A stretch of 64,000 nt of DNA, taken from the NCBI RefSeq assembly GCF_017355935.1, contig NZ_JAFIQT010000001.1:682001-746000 (forward strand). The letters are read 5' to 3'. This document shows positions 56,309-64,000 of the stretch, piece after piece. The notes beneath the pieces are model-generated. The model was given only the letters and a program-made list of their open reading frames with translations. It did not search any database and had not been told where the DNA came from. The translations under genes were made by a program, and so were the position numbers. Within the stretch, counting starts at the first letter, position 1. Each line of letters begins with the position of its first letter. Source of the DNA: Telluribacter humicola (GTDB taxonomy: Bacteria > Bacteroidota > Bacteroidia > Cytophagales > Spirosomataceae).

Positions 56309-57481
56309 ATGTTTTTACTGCAGATAATACTGGCCGCGGGTGCTGTGCAGGGGGCACTTGTGTCTTTTTTGCTGGTCAGACAAAAGAAAAACCAGCTAGC
56401 TAACAGGCTGCTGGCGGTCCTCCTTATCGTGGTATCTGCTCAGGCGGTCCTGGTGGGGTTTGATACCCGCGACTTTTTTCTGAGGTTTCCCCATCTGAGT
56501 AAGGTGGGCTGGCTGCTGCCAACTCTGTTCGGTCCGTTGATCTACCTGTTTACGGTAAAGGTTTCTAGCGAGAAGCCCCGATTCTGGCTGAAAGACCTGG
56601 TGCACTTTATTCCGTTCCTGACGTATTTCATATTGCTATTACCCTACTATCTCAAATCAGCCTCTGAGAAAAGACTGTACCTTACTAATTTTGATAAAGC
56701 TTCGCTGGATGATTTTGGTATATTAAATCAGCTAACGAATTTTATCCATATTACCTATGCCATTTTAGCTCTGGTACATATTCATCAGCACAAGAAAAAT
56801 ATCCTCCATAATTTTTCGGAGCTAAAAGAGAAAAAACTTAATTGGTTACAGCAGCTTATTACGTTCATTTTTGCGTTACTGCTATTTTCGGTTGCTGTAT
56901 TTTATAGTAAGAAATTCAATATTCCTTTTGTCGAAGACGCGTACCATTTTCATTACCTGGGCGTCATTATTTGTATCTACTGGATAGGCTACAAAGCGCT
57001 TTCGCAACCCGAGATATTTAATAAAGAATTTGCCCGGACAGATAAACCGGTTATTACTATCGCTACCGCGCCTGAGCCTATTGAAAGTGCGGAGCCTGTC
57101 AAATATGAAAAGTCGGGTATACCTGATGAGTTGGCTACTGAATACACAGACAAGTTACTGCTGTACATGGATACCAGTAAGCCTTACCTCAATAACGACT
57201 ATACCCTTCAGAACCTGTCGGATGATACGGGTATCCCGAAGCACCATCTGTCGCAGGTGATCAATGACAAGCTCGGAAAGAACTTCTTCACCTTTATCAA
57301 TGAGTACCGGGTACAGGCCGCACAGGAGCTGTTGCTCAACGAGCAATACAAGCACTATACTATTCTGGCGGTAGCGATGGAGGCTGGCTTCAGCTCTAAG
57401 GCTACTTTTAACTCCGTTTTTAAGAAAATTACCGGGATTACCCCCTCACAGTTCGTATCGGGGCAAAAAGTAGTGGTCTGA
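56309..57481 (+). CDS. Membrane-anchored AraC-family transcriptional regulator
   Basis: A 390-residue regulator with an N-terminal membrane domain of about seven helices (1-235; begins FLLQIILAAGAVQGALVSFLLV) and a C-terminal AraC-type double helix-turn-helix (about 285-385). The DNA-binding part shows NDYTLQNLSDDTGIPKHHLSQVIND and ILAVAMEAGFSSKATFNSVFKKITGITPSQF. This class senses a signal within or across the membrane and binds DNA directly. Its base composition is more AT-rich than the neighbouring thi operon. An inverted repeat spans its stop codon just upstream of the S41 peptidase gene, its probable target. Confidence 0.87.
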   Translation: MFLLQIILAAGAVQGALVSFLLVRQKKNQLANRLLAVLLIVVSAQAVLVGFDTRDFFLRFPHLSKVGWLLPTLFGPLIYLFTVKVSSEKPRFWLKDLVHFIPFLTYFILLLPYYLKSASEKRLYLTNFDKASLDDFGILNQLTNFIHITYAILALVHIHQHKKNILHNFSELKEKKLNWLQQLITFIFALLLFSVAVFYSKKFNIPFVEDAYHFHYLGVIICIYWIGYKALSQPEIFNKEFARTDKPVITIATAPEPIESAEPVKYEKSGIPDELATEYTDKLLLYMDTSKPYLNNDYTLQNLSDDTGIPKHHLSQVINDKLGKNFFTFINEYRVQAAQELLLNEQYKHYTILAVAMEAGFSSKATFNSVFKKITGITPSQFVSGQKVVV

Positions 57482-57507
57482 ACTTATCGGTTCAGACGAT
57501 TGAGACC
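57475..57507. promoter_or_regulatory. Inverted repeat between the AraC and S41 peptidase genes
   Basis: GTCTGAAC (57476-57483) and GTTCAGAC (57490-57497) are exact complements with a 6-nt spacer. GGTCT (57475-57479) has a second partner, AGACC (57503-57507). The stop codon of the AraC gene lies inside. It may be an operator for the AraC regulator or a hairpin ending its transcript. Confidence 0.4.
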
Positions 57508-57549
57508 ATTTTACCCCCCACTTTTGCAGCAGAGTTAAAAGAAAAAGCC

Positions 57550-59022
57550 ATGAAAATGCTAATGAAACTTTATCTGCTGCTTATGTTCTGTCTGACCCTG
57601 CCCTCGTGCATGGGACAGGCTACCGAGCCTCCCACCCAGATACCGACGGAGTATCTGAAAGAGGATTTGAAACTATTTCGTACGGCGCTGGAAGAGGCGC
57701 ATCCCGGGTTGTATACCCACACGTCAAAGGCGAAGATGGATAGCGCCTTTAATCAGGCTGCCCAATCCATTACCAGGCCTTTTAGTCAACAGGAGTTTTA
57801 CAAGTTACTGACTCCGATCGTTACCATGATTGGTTGCGGGCATGTGAAGTTTATGGTGAAGAATAAAGAGGATATTAAATTTCCTTTTCACCAGAATACG
57901 CTACTCCCGCTCAAACTTTACTTTACTAAGAAGGGAGTCTTTGCCTGGAAGAATTATTCGGGTAGAGAGCTTATGCCCGCTGGTGCTGAAATTATTTCTA
58001 TCAATAAAAAACCAATTGGCGAAATAGTAAATCAGCTTTTTGATTACGTGACTTTTGCGGATGGAGCTACCGAAACGGGAAAGTACCTTGAGCTGACTAA
58101 TTATTTTAGTGGCTACTATTCTACCTTTATTGAAGAAACACCTTCGTATGCTGTCGAATATAAAGATGCTGCCGGAAATATAAAAACGGCTCAGTTGGAT
58201 GGTGCTGAATATGATGTGGTGAATAAAGGTATTCAAAGTGATTTAAAACATCTTCAGGAAAATCAGCTGGCGCTTAAATTCCTGGAAAATGGTACCGCTT
58301 TACTTACGCTGAAAACATTCTGGTTTGAAAGTAAGGAATCTAGTTTTGAGAAGTTTTTGGAAGAGTCGTTCAAAGAGATCAACAAGAGAGGTGTAAGCTC
58401 GCTGATTATTGATGTCAGAAACAATGAAGGCGGAATGGATAGCTACGGATCGCTCCTGTATTCGTACCTGACCGACAAGCCGTATGACTACTACACCAAG
58501 GTCACGACCAACACCAGCAAGAAGTTCAGCTTCTCGGAACACGCCTATACGCCCTGGTTTTTCGGGATTTACAGACAGATACTATCCAAGAAAGATGGCG
58601 AGTACCGTTGGAAGTACCACAGCAACCTGAAGCGTCAGAAGCCCCAGAAAGACTCCTATAAGGGCAAAGTCTATGTCCTGACCAATGGGCATAGCTTTTC
58701 TGCGACCTCCGAGTTTGCCTCTATTGCCCACTACCATAAGCGGGCTACCTTCATTGGAGAGGAGACCGGCGGTGGATATACTACGAACAACAGTGGATTC
58801 TTCGTTATTGTCGACCTTCCGCGTACCAACCTGGTGCTGGGTATTCCGCTGTGGAGGTATCATCAGGCGGTTAACAATCCAGCCCTGCAGCACCGGGGCG
58901 TGATACCCGACCATGAGGTAGTGCCTACCATCGCAGACCTGCTGGCCGGAAAAGATCCTGCTCTTGAGACAGCCCTTCAATTAGTAAATCAAGCCCCCGT
59001 TAAAATTTCTTCAAACCAATAG
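57550..59022 (+). CDS. S41 family peptidase lipoprotein
   Basis: Predicted periplasmic serine peptidase of the S41 group, anchored as lipoprotein (lipobox LTLPSCMG, Cys about 20). The 490-residue chain has a helical N-terminal region (EYLKEDLKLFRTALEEAHPGLYTH), a PDZ-like middle and a catalytic part with LIIDVRNNEGGMDSYGS (about 282-298) and NGHSFSATSEFASIAH with the probable nucleophile Ser (about 382), then GEETGGGYTTNNSG. The typical Lys of CtpA is not evident, so a tricorn-like Ser/Glu arrangement is likely. Codon composition is AT-rich in the middle (about 57840-58400), then normal. It is 19 bp before the HExxH protein gene. Confidence 0.85.
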   Translation: MKMLMKLYLLLMFCLTLPSCMGQATEPPTQIPTEYLKEDLKLFRTALEEAHPGLYTHTSKAKMDSAFNQAAQSITRPFSQQEFYKLLTPIVTMIGCGHVKFMVKNKEDIKFPFHQNTLLPLKLYFTKKGVFAWKNYSGRELMPAGAEIISINKKPIGEIVNQLFDYVTFADGATETGKYLELTNYFSGYYSTFIEETPSYAVEYKDAAGNIKTAQLDGAEYDVVNKGIQSDLKHLQENQLALKFLENGTALLTLKTFWFESKESSFEKFLEESFKEINKRGVSSLIIDVRNNEGGMDSYGSLLYSYLTDKPYDYYTKVTTNTSKKFSFSEHAYTPWFFGIYRQILSKKDGEYRWKYHSNLKRQKPQKDSYKGKVYVLTNGHSFSATSEFASIAHYHKRATFIGEETGGGYTTNNSGFFVIVDLPRTNLVLGIPLWRYHQAVNNPALQHRGVIPDHEVVPTIADLLAGKDPALETALQLVNQAPVKISSNQ

Positions 59023-59041
59023 TTTAATTACTTATTTAGCC

Positions 59042-60406
59042 ATGAAAAAGTTAGCAATCTCTGCTATCCTGGTAGTACTATGCCTGATAGCCACCCATGT
59101 TCTTGCCCAAGACACGACTGTTTATAAACTCCGATTAGAGGTACCCGTTATCGATATGCCTCAAAACAAAGATATCGTCCGGTCGTACCCCTCCATGAAC
59201 CAGGCTCTGGAGTTAAGTAATGATTTTTATGATCTGGGCTTTTACGGACTTAGTAAAGTAGGTAACGCTATCGTGAAGCCCGTCAAGTGGCAGTCCCGAT
59301 TCAGCCGGAGGAATGTAGCCAACCAGGCGCTGAACTATGCCTTGGGGCTAGGTTTTGCCAAGTACGGCAGCGAGTTGCCCATCCCTTTGGGTATCTGGGC
59401 GCATGAGGAGTTTCACCGGTCGGTACTGGGAGTGAATGGTGTATCGTCTAAGAATGGAAACTGGATCGGGAGCCGCTGGGATGGTACGGTATATGGAGTT
59501 AAAGACGAGGAGCTGTCCCACCTGAAATCCACCAATCTGTCAGGACTGCTCTACTCGTACGTAGCCGGCGTACATGCCGAAAACCTGAGTACCCAGACCA
59601 ACTTCCAGCAGGACTTCTTCTTCCGCCGAGCCGCTTACAAAAATGCGCTGTACCTGTACAATGCCTACTACGTCTACAATTACCTCGCCTTTTCGACCAG
59701 TGAAGCTACGGATATGGTGAAGGATGGAGCGCCGGATTTTGAAAATCCTAAGGCGGAGCAAAGGGATTACACGGGTTCCGACTTTACGGCCTGGGCGTAT
59801 GATATGTTCAACCCGAACAAGCCCTATGAGGACAGAGACAAGTTCCCTAACGGAGAGGGCGTGAACAGACGCGTAGGGTTCAGTGACCTCTCGCCCGAAG
59901 CGCAGGATTTCCTGCGGGAACAGAAGAAGCTATCGCTGATCAATTTTATAAATCCTGCAATATTCTTCATCAACCGCATCAACCTGGGCGCCCATTTCTC
60001 ATTCAACTTCATGGGACAGTACTATCCCACGCACTTCGGTAACGATGTGGCCCTGCTGGTACCTATTCAGATGTACTATGGAAAGTATGTAGTTGGTTTT
60101 CATCGGTATTCTAATCGTAACATGACTATGCCGGGTGTAGAGCTGGGCCTCATAGACGGATCCCTGACAAACAGATGGCTGGTATCAGTACACCTGAAGG
60201 GATGGATGCAGCCCAAAGACCAGAGCTACTTTGCTACGGAAAGCGTGGCCGGTGGATCACTGGATGTTACTACGAAGTACAGAATCTCAAAGTCAGTCCA
60301 CCTGAATGGGGCCGTCACTGCTAAAACCGCCGGATGGGCAGCCGGTAACCCCTACCTGGACCAGAACTTCTCGTTTCGGGCTGGCTTGAATGTGAATGTC
60401 TTCTAA
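59042..60406 (+). CDS. Secreted protein with HExxH motif, unrecognised family
   Basis: A 454-residue exported protein that I cannot assign. The signal peptide is about 1-22 (ends VLAQD). A helical-looking region (about 50-110) leads into PLGIWAHEEFHRSVLG, an HExxH motif with His121, Glu122 and His125, as in zinc peptidases. A third ligand could be His178 or Glu180 in VAGVHAENLS. The second half (about 310-454) alternates polar and hydrophobic residues and ends in GLNVNVF, like a beta-barrel. It follows the S41 peptidase gene by 19 bp and probably shares regulation by the AraC protein. A metalloprotease role is inference from the motif alone. Confidence 0.7.
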   Translation: MKKLAISAILVVLCLIATHVLAQDTTVYKLRLEVPVIDMPQNKDIVRSYPSMNQALELSNDFYDLGFYGLSKVGNAIVKPVKWQSRFSRRNVANQALNYALGLGFAKYGSELPIPLGIWAHEEFHRSVLGVNGVSSKNGNWIGSRWDGTVYGVKDEELSHLKSTNLSGLLYSYVAGVHAENLSTQTNFQQDFFFRRAAYKNALYLYNAYYVYNYLAFSTSEATDMVKDGAPDFENPKAEQRDYTGSDFTAWAYDMFNPNKPYEDRDKFPNGEGVNRRVGFSDLSPEAQDFLREQKKLSLINFINPAIFFINRINLGAHFSFNFMGQYYPTHFGNDVALLVPIQMYYGKYVVGFHRYSNRNMTMPGVELGLIDGSLTNRWLVSVHLKGWMQPKDQSYFATESVAGGSLDVTTKYRISKSVHLNGAVTAKTAGWAAGNPYLDQNFSFRAGLNVNVF

Positions 60407-60434
60407 TACTAGAACCTGTAAAAAGAGCGGACAG

Positions 60435-60475
60435 AGCCGCGGAGGTTGATGATTCATCAATCCTCCACGGCTTTT
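60435..60475 (+). terminator. Terminator between the HExxH gene and the convergent porin gene
   Basis: A long imperfect stem: AGCCG-C-GGAGG-TTGATGA on the left and TCATCAA-T-CCTCC-A-CGGCT on the right, then four T (60472-60475). The right arm lies within the last codons of the porin gene. Confidence 0.65.
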
Positions 60476-61572
60476 CCAAACCTCACAGCTAACGAGGTAG
60501 TAAGGAAGAAGTTATCATTCACTAAATTATTGCCTCTTTCAAATAGCCTGTCCCGGCTGTTGAGCCAGCGCCCCTCTACCCGCAAAGCCATGTTAGGTAG
60601 GGGAGAGTAGTCCAAGTTCAGTGAAATGCCCGTTGTTTTAAACCCATTGGGTGTATCGGTGGAGATGATGATGCCCGTCGGGTCCTGATAGTACTCAGCG
60701 CGCAGGGCGGTGGCCCAGCGGTCAGTGAAGGCATAGCGGGCTATTACAACCGGGCTCAACCAGGCATCGTAGGTACTGCTTTGCCTCGTCCTTTGCTGTA
60801 CTCCTACGTCAAATCCTATAATGAGTCCCAGCCGCGGACTAAGCTGAAATTGCCCGTAAAAGTTATTGAAGTACCGCATCCGCTGCGTAGAATCAGGACT
60901 GTCGGTGCCAATGAAGGTGCTCCAGTTCAGGGTTACGGCATCTCCTGCACTGTAATTCACCTGCGTTCCCAACGACAGGAGCGAGTTGCCGGGTAACCGC
61001 CGGATGCGTTGCCAGCCGTTAAGTACCAGCGCCGCCAGCTGCCACCTTTCATTGGGCTGATAACTAAGCCGGGCACCGGTCAGGAAGTAGGGGGAGTTTT
61101 CGGCCAGGATAGAGCGGGTAAGGGTCCAGTTGTCGAGGGAGACGGCACTCTCAAAACCAATGTGGGAGGGCATCACTCCCGCATCCAGCCACAGGGTACT
61201 GGTCGGGTTGAGGGCAATACCGGCATTAGCTTCGAATATATTTTTAAAGGTACCCGGTTCGGCGGCGTAGTTGTCATTGGGGTAGGTACCTGTCTGCAGG
61301 GACAGGTTGGCCCGGTACCGGCTGTGCTCCACACTCGCTCTGACAAAGCCCAGGTTGATATTGAATTCGTTGTGCCGGTTGTGGTTGTAGAGGAATGGCT
61401 GCCGGTAGCCTGTACGGGGCCTATTGAAGTCATAGGCATAGTAGGCATCCACAAATCCAGAGACAGTAATCCGAGCCGGTTGGTGCAATGTACTATCCGA
61501 TTGAGCAAAGGTAGATGAGGCAAAGAGTAAGCTGAACAGAAAGATGGGTACTACAAAAGACAACTTTATCAT
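60457..61572 (-). CDS. Outer membrane porin (BBP2-like beta-barrel)
   Basis: A 371-residue outer membrane protein. The signal peptide is about 1-23 (ends STFAQ). The mature part begins with ITVSGFVDAYYAYDFNRP and shows repeated amphipathic strands and aromatic residues: NINLGFVRASVEH, WLDAGVMPSHIGFES, LTLTRSILAENSPYFLTGARLSY-like WTLTRSILAENSPYF, and LEYYQD-like LRAEYYQDPTGI. This matches the putative beta-barrel porin-2 / OmpL-like group. It would let small solutes through; the substrate is unknown. It ends in an unusual AVED rather than an aromatic residue. Confidence 0.8.
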   Translation of the reverse strand: MIKLSFVVPIFLFSLLFASSTFAQSDSTLHQPARITVSGFVDAYYAYDFNRPRTGYRQPFLYNHNRHNEFNINLGFVRASVEHSRYRANLSLQTGTYPNDNYAAEPGTFKNIFEANAGIALNPTSTLWLDAGVMPSHIGFESAVSLDNWTLTRSILAENSPYFLTGARLSYQPNERWQLAALVLNGWQRIRRLPGNSLLSLGTQVNYSAGDAVTLNWSTFIGTDSPDSTQRMRYFNNFYGQFQLSPRLGLIIGFDVGVQQRTRQSSTYDAWLSPVVIARYAFTDRWATALRAEYYQDPTGIIISTDTPNGFKTTGISLNLDYSPLPNMALRVEGRWLNSRDRLFERGNNLVNDNFFLTTSLAVRFGKAVED

Positions 61573-61660
61573 TAGCCTTGGGTTAGCGCATACTGATGGT
61601 AGGTAAACCGACTTTAGCTACCAATAGTTATTAGTCCTAAGGATAGGCAGGCCTGCAAAT

Positions 61661-62674
61661 CTAGCAGGTACTTATAGCCCGATGGAGCTTTTCCACAAAC
61701 TCTTCCTTATTATCAACGTGCAGTAGTATTACGTCACATTCCCTGCTGATACCGTATGCCTTTTCTATAGTTTGTTTTTCGGTAAAGTAAAGGGCTACAT
61801 TATAACTTTCAACCGCTTTCAGCAGCGCCAGTTGCTCTACCTTTTTATCCGCCTCATTCACCAGATTGGTCGTAAGCTCTACCCGCTGTATCTGCCGCAA
61901 TTCTATGTCCATATCACCAAACAGACCGTACTTAAGTAACAGCCGGTTGTCCTTTATTTCAAGGTGCCTTCTGCGGAGAGCCCGGAGGTGGCCCAGGATC
62001 TGCAGCATACCGTAAAGGCTTAGGCCGGATAGCACCCAAGCCACCGTCGCGTTCCAGCGCGTGAGGAGCAGGTGGGTTATGAAAAGCTCGATAGTAGCCA
62101 CGAAGAGGATAGAACCCAACAGAGCCGTTACGCCATTCTCCTTGTAGATGGTAAAGCTCTGCTGAGACCGGGGCGCCTTTTTCCAGGCCAGTAGCGCGTA
62201 GTAGAGCATGGCTATCTCGGTAGCGAGTACTTTCGCCAGACGCGGGTACCCTACCGCCCGGACCGCACTCTTTTTCAGGATGAGGTAGAAATCCTGACTC
62301 TCACCGGTGCTTTGCCGGAAGGTACGTACCGCTTTATGGACATAATAGAAGATAACTGACAGTAGGACCAGCTCCACCATTGGCAGCAGGTAGGTAGTCA
62401 CCAGCCCCAGGTGGTACTGCTGATGCGCAGGCAGGAGCAGACTGGCCAGTACAATACCCAGTACAAATAGAGGTACCACCGTGATCTTAGGGATGCGCTT
62501 ATTTCTGATCAGGAATAGGTACACCAGGGGTGCCGACAGGGTCAGGTCGTAGGTAATGCCCATAGCCAAAGCTGGCTGCTGACTCAACAACGGACTTAGC
62601 GCCAGCCCCACGGAGAGCAGGATAATCAGGACGGGGGGGGCGTAAATGGGGAGGAGGGAACGTGACAGGTGCAT
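61661..62674 (-). CDS. Polytopic membrane protein of unknown function
   Basis: A 337-residue protein that I do not recognise. About six to seven hydrophobic segments lie between residues 5 and 240 (for example LIILLSVGLALSPLL, VVPLFVLGIVLASLLL, LLGSILFVATIELFI). A short soluble C-terminal domain follows (about 245-337: RRRHLEIKDNRLLLKYGLFG ... LRQIQRVELTT), which has the pattern of a bacterial PH-like domain. The last 60 residues are charged and may form helices. It stands between the porin and the CrtA-like gene on the same strand; context gives no clear role. Confidence 0.65.
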   Translation of the reverse strand: MHLSRSLLPIYAPPVLIILLSVGLALSPLLSQQPALAMGITYDLTLSAPLVYLFLIRNKRIPKITVVPLFVLGIVLASLLLPAHQQYHLGLVTTYLLPMVELVLLSVIFYYVHKAVRTFRQSTGESQDFYLILKKSAVRAVGYPRLAKVLATEIAMLYYALLAWKKAPRSQQSFTIYKENGVTALLGSILFVATIELFITHLLLTRWNATVAWVLSGLSLYGMLQILGHLRALRRRHLEIKDNRLLLKYGLFGDMDIELRQIQRVELTTNLVNEADKKVEQLALLKAVESYNVALYFTEKQTIEKAYGISRECDVILLHVDNKEEFVEKLHRAISTC

Positions 62675-62817
62675 TGCTTATAGATTTTATTCAAATAAAC
62701 CACTCGATAGGTACTTCATGCCGAAGTTCAACTCAATGGCTGAAGTTATATTCAGCCGTACCTACTGCCTCACGAGGGCTAGGTAGCACCTAAATCTACA
62801 AAATTAGTACATGACTT

Positions 62818-63594
62818 CTAGGTATAAATTTGGTGGTACTCCTCCAGTAGGTCCTTCCCCTCCATAGTACCCTGAGTAGCCAGGGGGAGAAAGCGGGCGA
62901 AGAGTTCTTCGCGGTACCAGTTGCGCTCTCGGGTCAGGCGTACGATGTCCTTGTGAGAGGTTCGCTGGTAGGCAAATTGGCGGACAGCGGTGCTGTTTTT
63001 CCAGATACTGACGGTAGCCTGCTGCGTAAACGGATTTTCACCGATGCCCTGCGCGTAGAGCAGGTCCGGTGAGCCCTTCAGACCTGCCCGCGCCTGAGGT
63101 ACATGCCGCCAGAAATCGAGCAACTTGCGGGTGTGGATGGTAGCGCGGGTAAGTACCATCAGCGGATCTTCCGGCGAGGCCACAGCAGGCGTAGATGCGC
63201 CCGGCGTAGCGGCGGCCGCCTCTGCGGTAGCAAAGGGGTTAATCCCGTCCCACTGCCCGTGCGACTGTATGGGAGCCATCAGTACGGTGTAGTGCTCGGT
63301 GGTATGGGCGGTATAAGGGGCAAAAGAGTCTGATCCAAAAAAGTTGAGGGCAGCATCGGTACTTTCCCAGGAAGCCACCAGCGCGTAGCGGCGCAGATCA
63401 GGCAGGGGGCTGAACCCGTGGCGACCACAACCCATCATCCGGCTGAACAGCGCCCCCGGCGGCGGGGATAGGGTAAGGCGGCTCTCACCCATCCGGGCCA
63501 GTGCCCAGCGGACATGACGCAGGGGAAAGTGGAGCAAGGTATAGGAGGCGACCGGGCCGCCAAAGGTGGGCTTTCTTAAAAAGCGAAACGCCAT
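62818..63594 (-). CDS. Spheroidene monooxygenase-like (CrtA-like) protein
   Basis: A 258-residue protein resembling CrtA, the enzyme that adds a keto group to acyclic carotenoids. Supporting segments: MGESRLTLSPPPGALFSRMMGCG (about 32-54), RRYALVASWESTDAALNFF, LTRATIHTRKLLDFWRHVP (about 160-178), GIGENPFTQQATVSIW and RERNWYREELFARF near the C-terminus. The start is taken at Met before AFRFLRKPTF; the open frame extends back to 63675. No other carotenoid gene is visible in the window. Family members with other substrates may exist. Confidence 0.75.
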   Translation of the reverse strand: MAFRFLRKPTFGGPVASYTLLHFPLRHVRWALARMGESRLTLSPPPGALFSRMMGCGRHGFSPLPDLRRYALVASWESTDAALNFFGSDSFAPYTAHTTEHYTVLMAPIQSHGQWDGINPFATAEAAAATPGASTPAVASPEDPLMVLTRATIHTRKLLDFWRHVPQARAGLKGSPDLLYAQGIGENPFTQQATVSIWKNSTAVRQFAYQRTSHKDIVRLTRERNWYREELFARFLPLATQGTMEGKDLLEEYHQIYT

Positions 63595-63681
63595 GGTATA
63601 GCAAATTGGTATCAACTGTACCTCTCCAACTCGTTGTGAAGAAGGAATGTTGCTAAACCCCGTAAAGCTATGCAAACCGGA

Positions 63682-64000
63682 TTAGAGATTGTCGGTAAAG
63701 TGCTTCCGCTCCCTCGACTGCTCCGACTTCTCCTGGTTAAAGCTCCTGGACTGGTTGCGGGGAATGGTCAGCGACTGCCAGTCTGCATCCGTGAGTTGTT
63801 TGGCGATATACACGATCTGCCCGATGTGGTAGGCGTAGTGCGTCAGGCTCCGGTTAATGGCTTCCAGTACCGTATGGCCTTCGTTCCGGATGTAGATGAT
63901 GCGTGTCAAATCCTCGGGTTGCAAGGAGTCCAGCGCGGCTTGTACACACTGCCATGCCTCATTCCACATTTGCAGCAGTTCGTCCCTATTGAGCTGATTT
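63682..64000 (-). CDS. DUF1572/DinB-like protein, partial at window edge
   Basis: The C-terminal 105 residues of a gene that continues beyond the window. The frame is open to base 64000 (NQLNRDELLQMWNEAW), so the Met at 63969 is internal. LQPEDLTRIIYIRNEGHTVLEAINRSLTHYAYHIGQIVYIAKQL matches DUF1572 of the DinB four-helix superfamily (quoted here only to show two His: His in EGHTV and HIGQ). These histidines normally bind a metal. Members are linked to bacillithiol or stress responses, but the function of DUF1572 is unknown. Confidence 0.8.
   Translation of the reverse strand, partial: NQLNRDELLQMWNEAWQCVQAALDSLQPEDLTRIIYIRNEGHTVLEAINRSLTHYAYHIGQIVYIAKQLTDADWQSLTIPRNQSRSFNQEKSEQSRERKHFTDNL

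Overview
The window looks like chromosomal backbone of a Bacteroidota bacterium, most likely order Cytophagales (Spirosoma/Dyadobacter-like relatives). The signs are families typical of that phylum (DUF2480, DUF4296, a DUF58/BatA locus, a LytTR-only regulator, a CarboxypepD_reg-like domain, NagB fused to a PIG-L domain), the order rpmH-rnpA, several promoters of the form TTTG-N19..21-TAnnTTTG, weak or absent Shine-Dalgarno sequences, and moderate GC. Coding density is high. I see no tRNA, rRNA, CRISPR array, insertion sequence, prophage or integrase. The species is inference.

Layout. 1-9.5 kb: thiol-disulfide reductase DsbD, an M48 lipoprotein protease, a beta-barrel protein, a PlsC-like acyltransferase, a Tat-exported molybdenum hydroxylase pair (IorA/IorB type) and an MgtC-like protein. 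9.5-20 kb: an iron-sulfur type uracil-DNA glycosylase, a quinone oxidoreductase, an M20 amidohydrolase, a DeoC-like protein with an altered active site, a DPM1-like glycosyltransferase, and a DUF58 / BatD-like / BatA locus running into rnhB. 19-26 kb: tsaB, a CtpA-type S41 protease, rnpA, rpmH and uvrA. 26-39 kb: FAH-family enzyme, SGNH esterase, NagB-PIG-L fusion, glyA, tatC, a translationally coupled alpha-oxoamine synthase and dipeptide epimerase, nadK, a CBS protein, hydrolase, amine-oxidase-like flavoprotein and a LytTR protein. 39-49 kb: beta-oxidation operon fadA-fadJ, a WbpM/CapD-like nucleotide-sugar enzyme, thioesterase, TIGR01777 protein, an RsbQ-like hydrolase coupled to a PAS histidine kinase, and a voltage-gated-type potassium channel. 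49-56 kb: uvrB, then a TPP riboswitch controlling overlapping thiM-thiE-thiD-thiC. 56-64 kb: a membrane-anchored AraC regulator, an S41 lipoprotein peptidase, an unrecognised secreted HExxH protein, a porin, a membrane protein, a CrtA-like protein and a partial DUF1572/DinB gene.

Most interesting points: (1) an RsbQ hydrolase with intact triad paired with a PAS histidine kinase instead of the RsbP-type PP2C phosphatase; (2) a thi leader in which one segment can pair either with the TPP aptamer or with the first codons of thiM, suggesting a translational switch; (3) an AraC / S41 / HExxH cluster that may be an undescribed envelope proteolysis or signalling unit; (4) a palindrome on the predicted start point of the fadA-fadJ promoter; (5) terminator-like hairpins embedded in the coding ends of convergent genes. 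All functional calls come from reading motifs and lengths; no database search was run.
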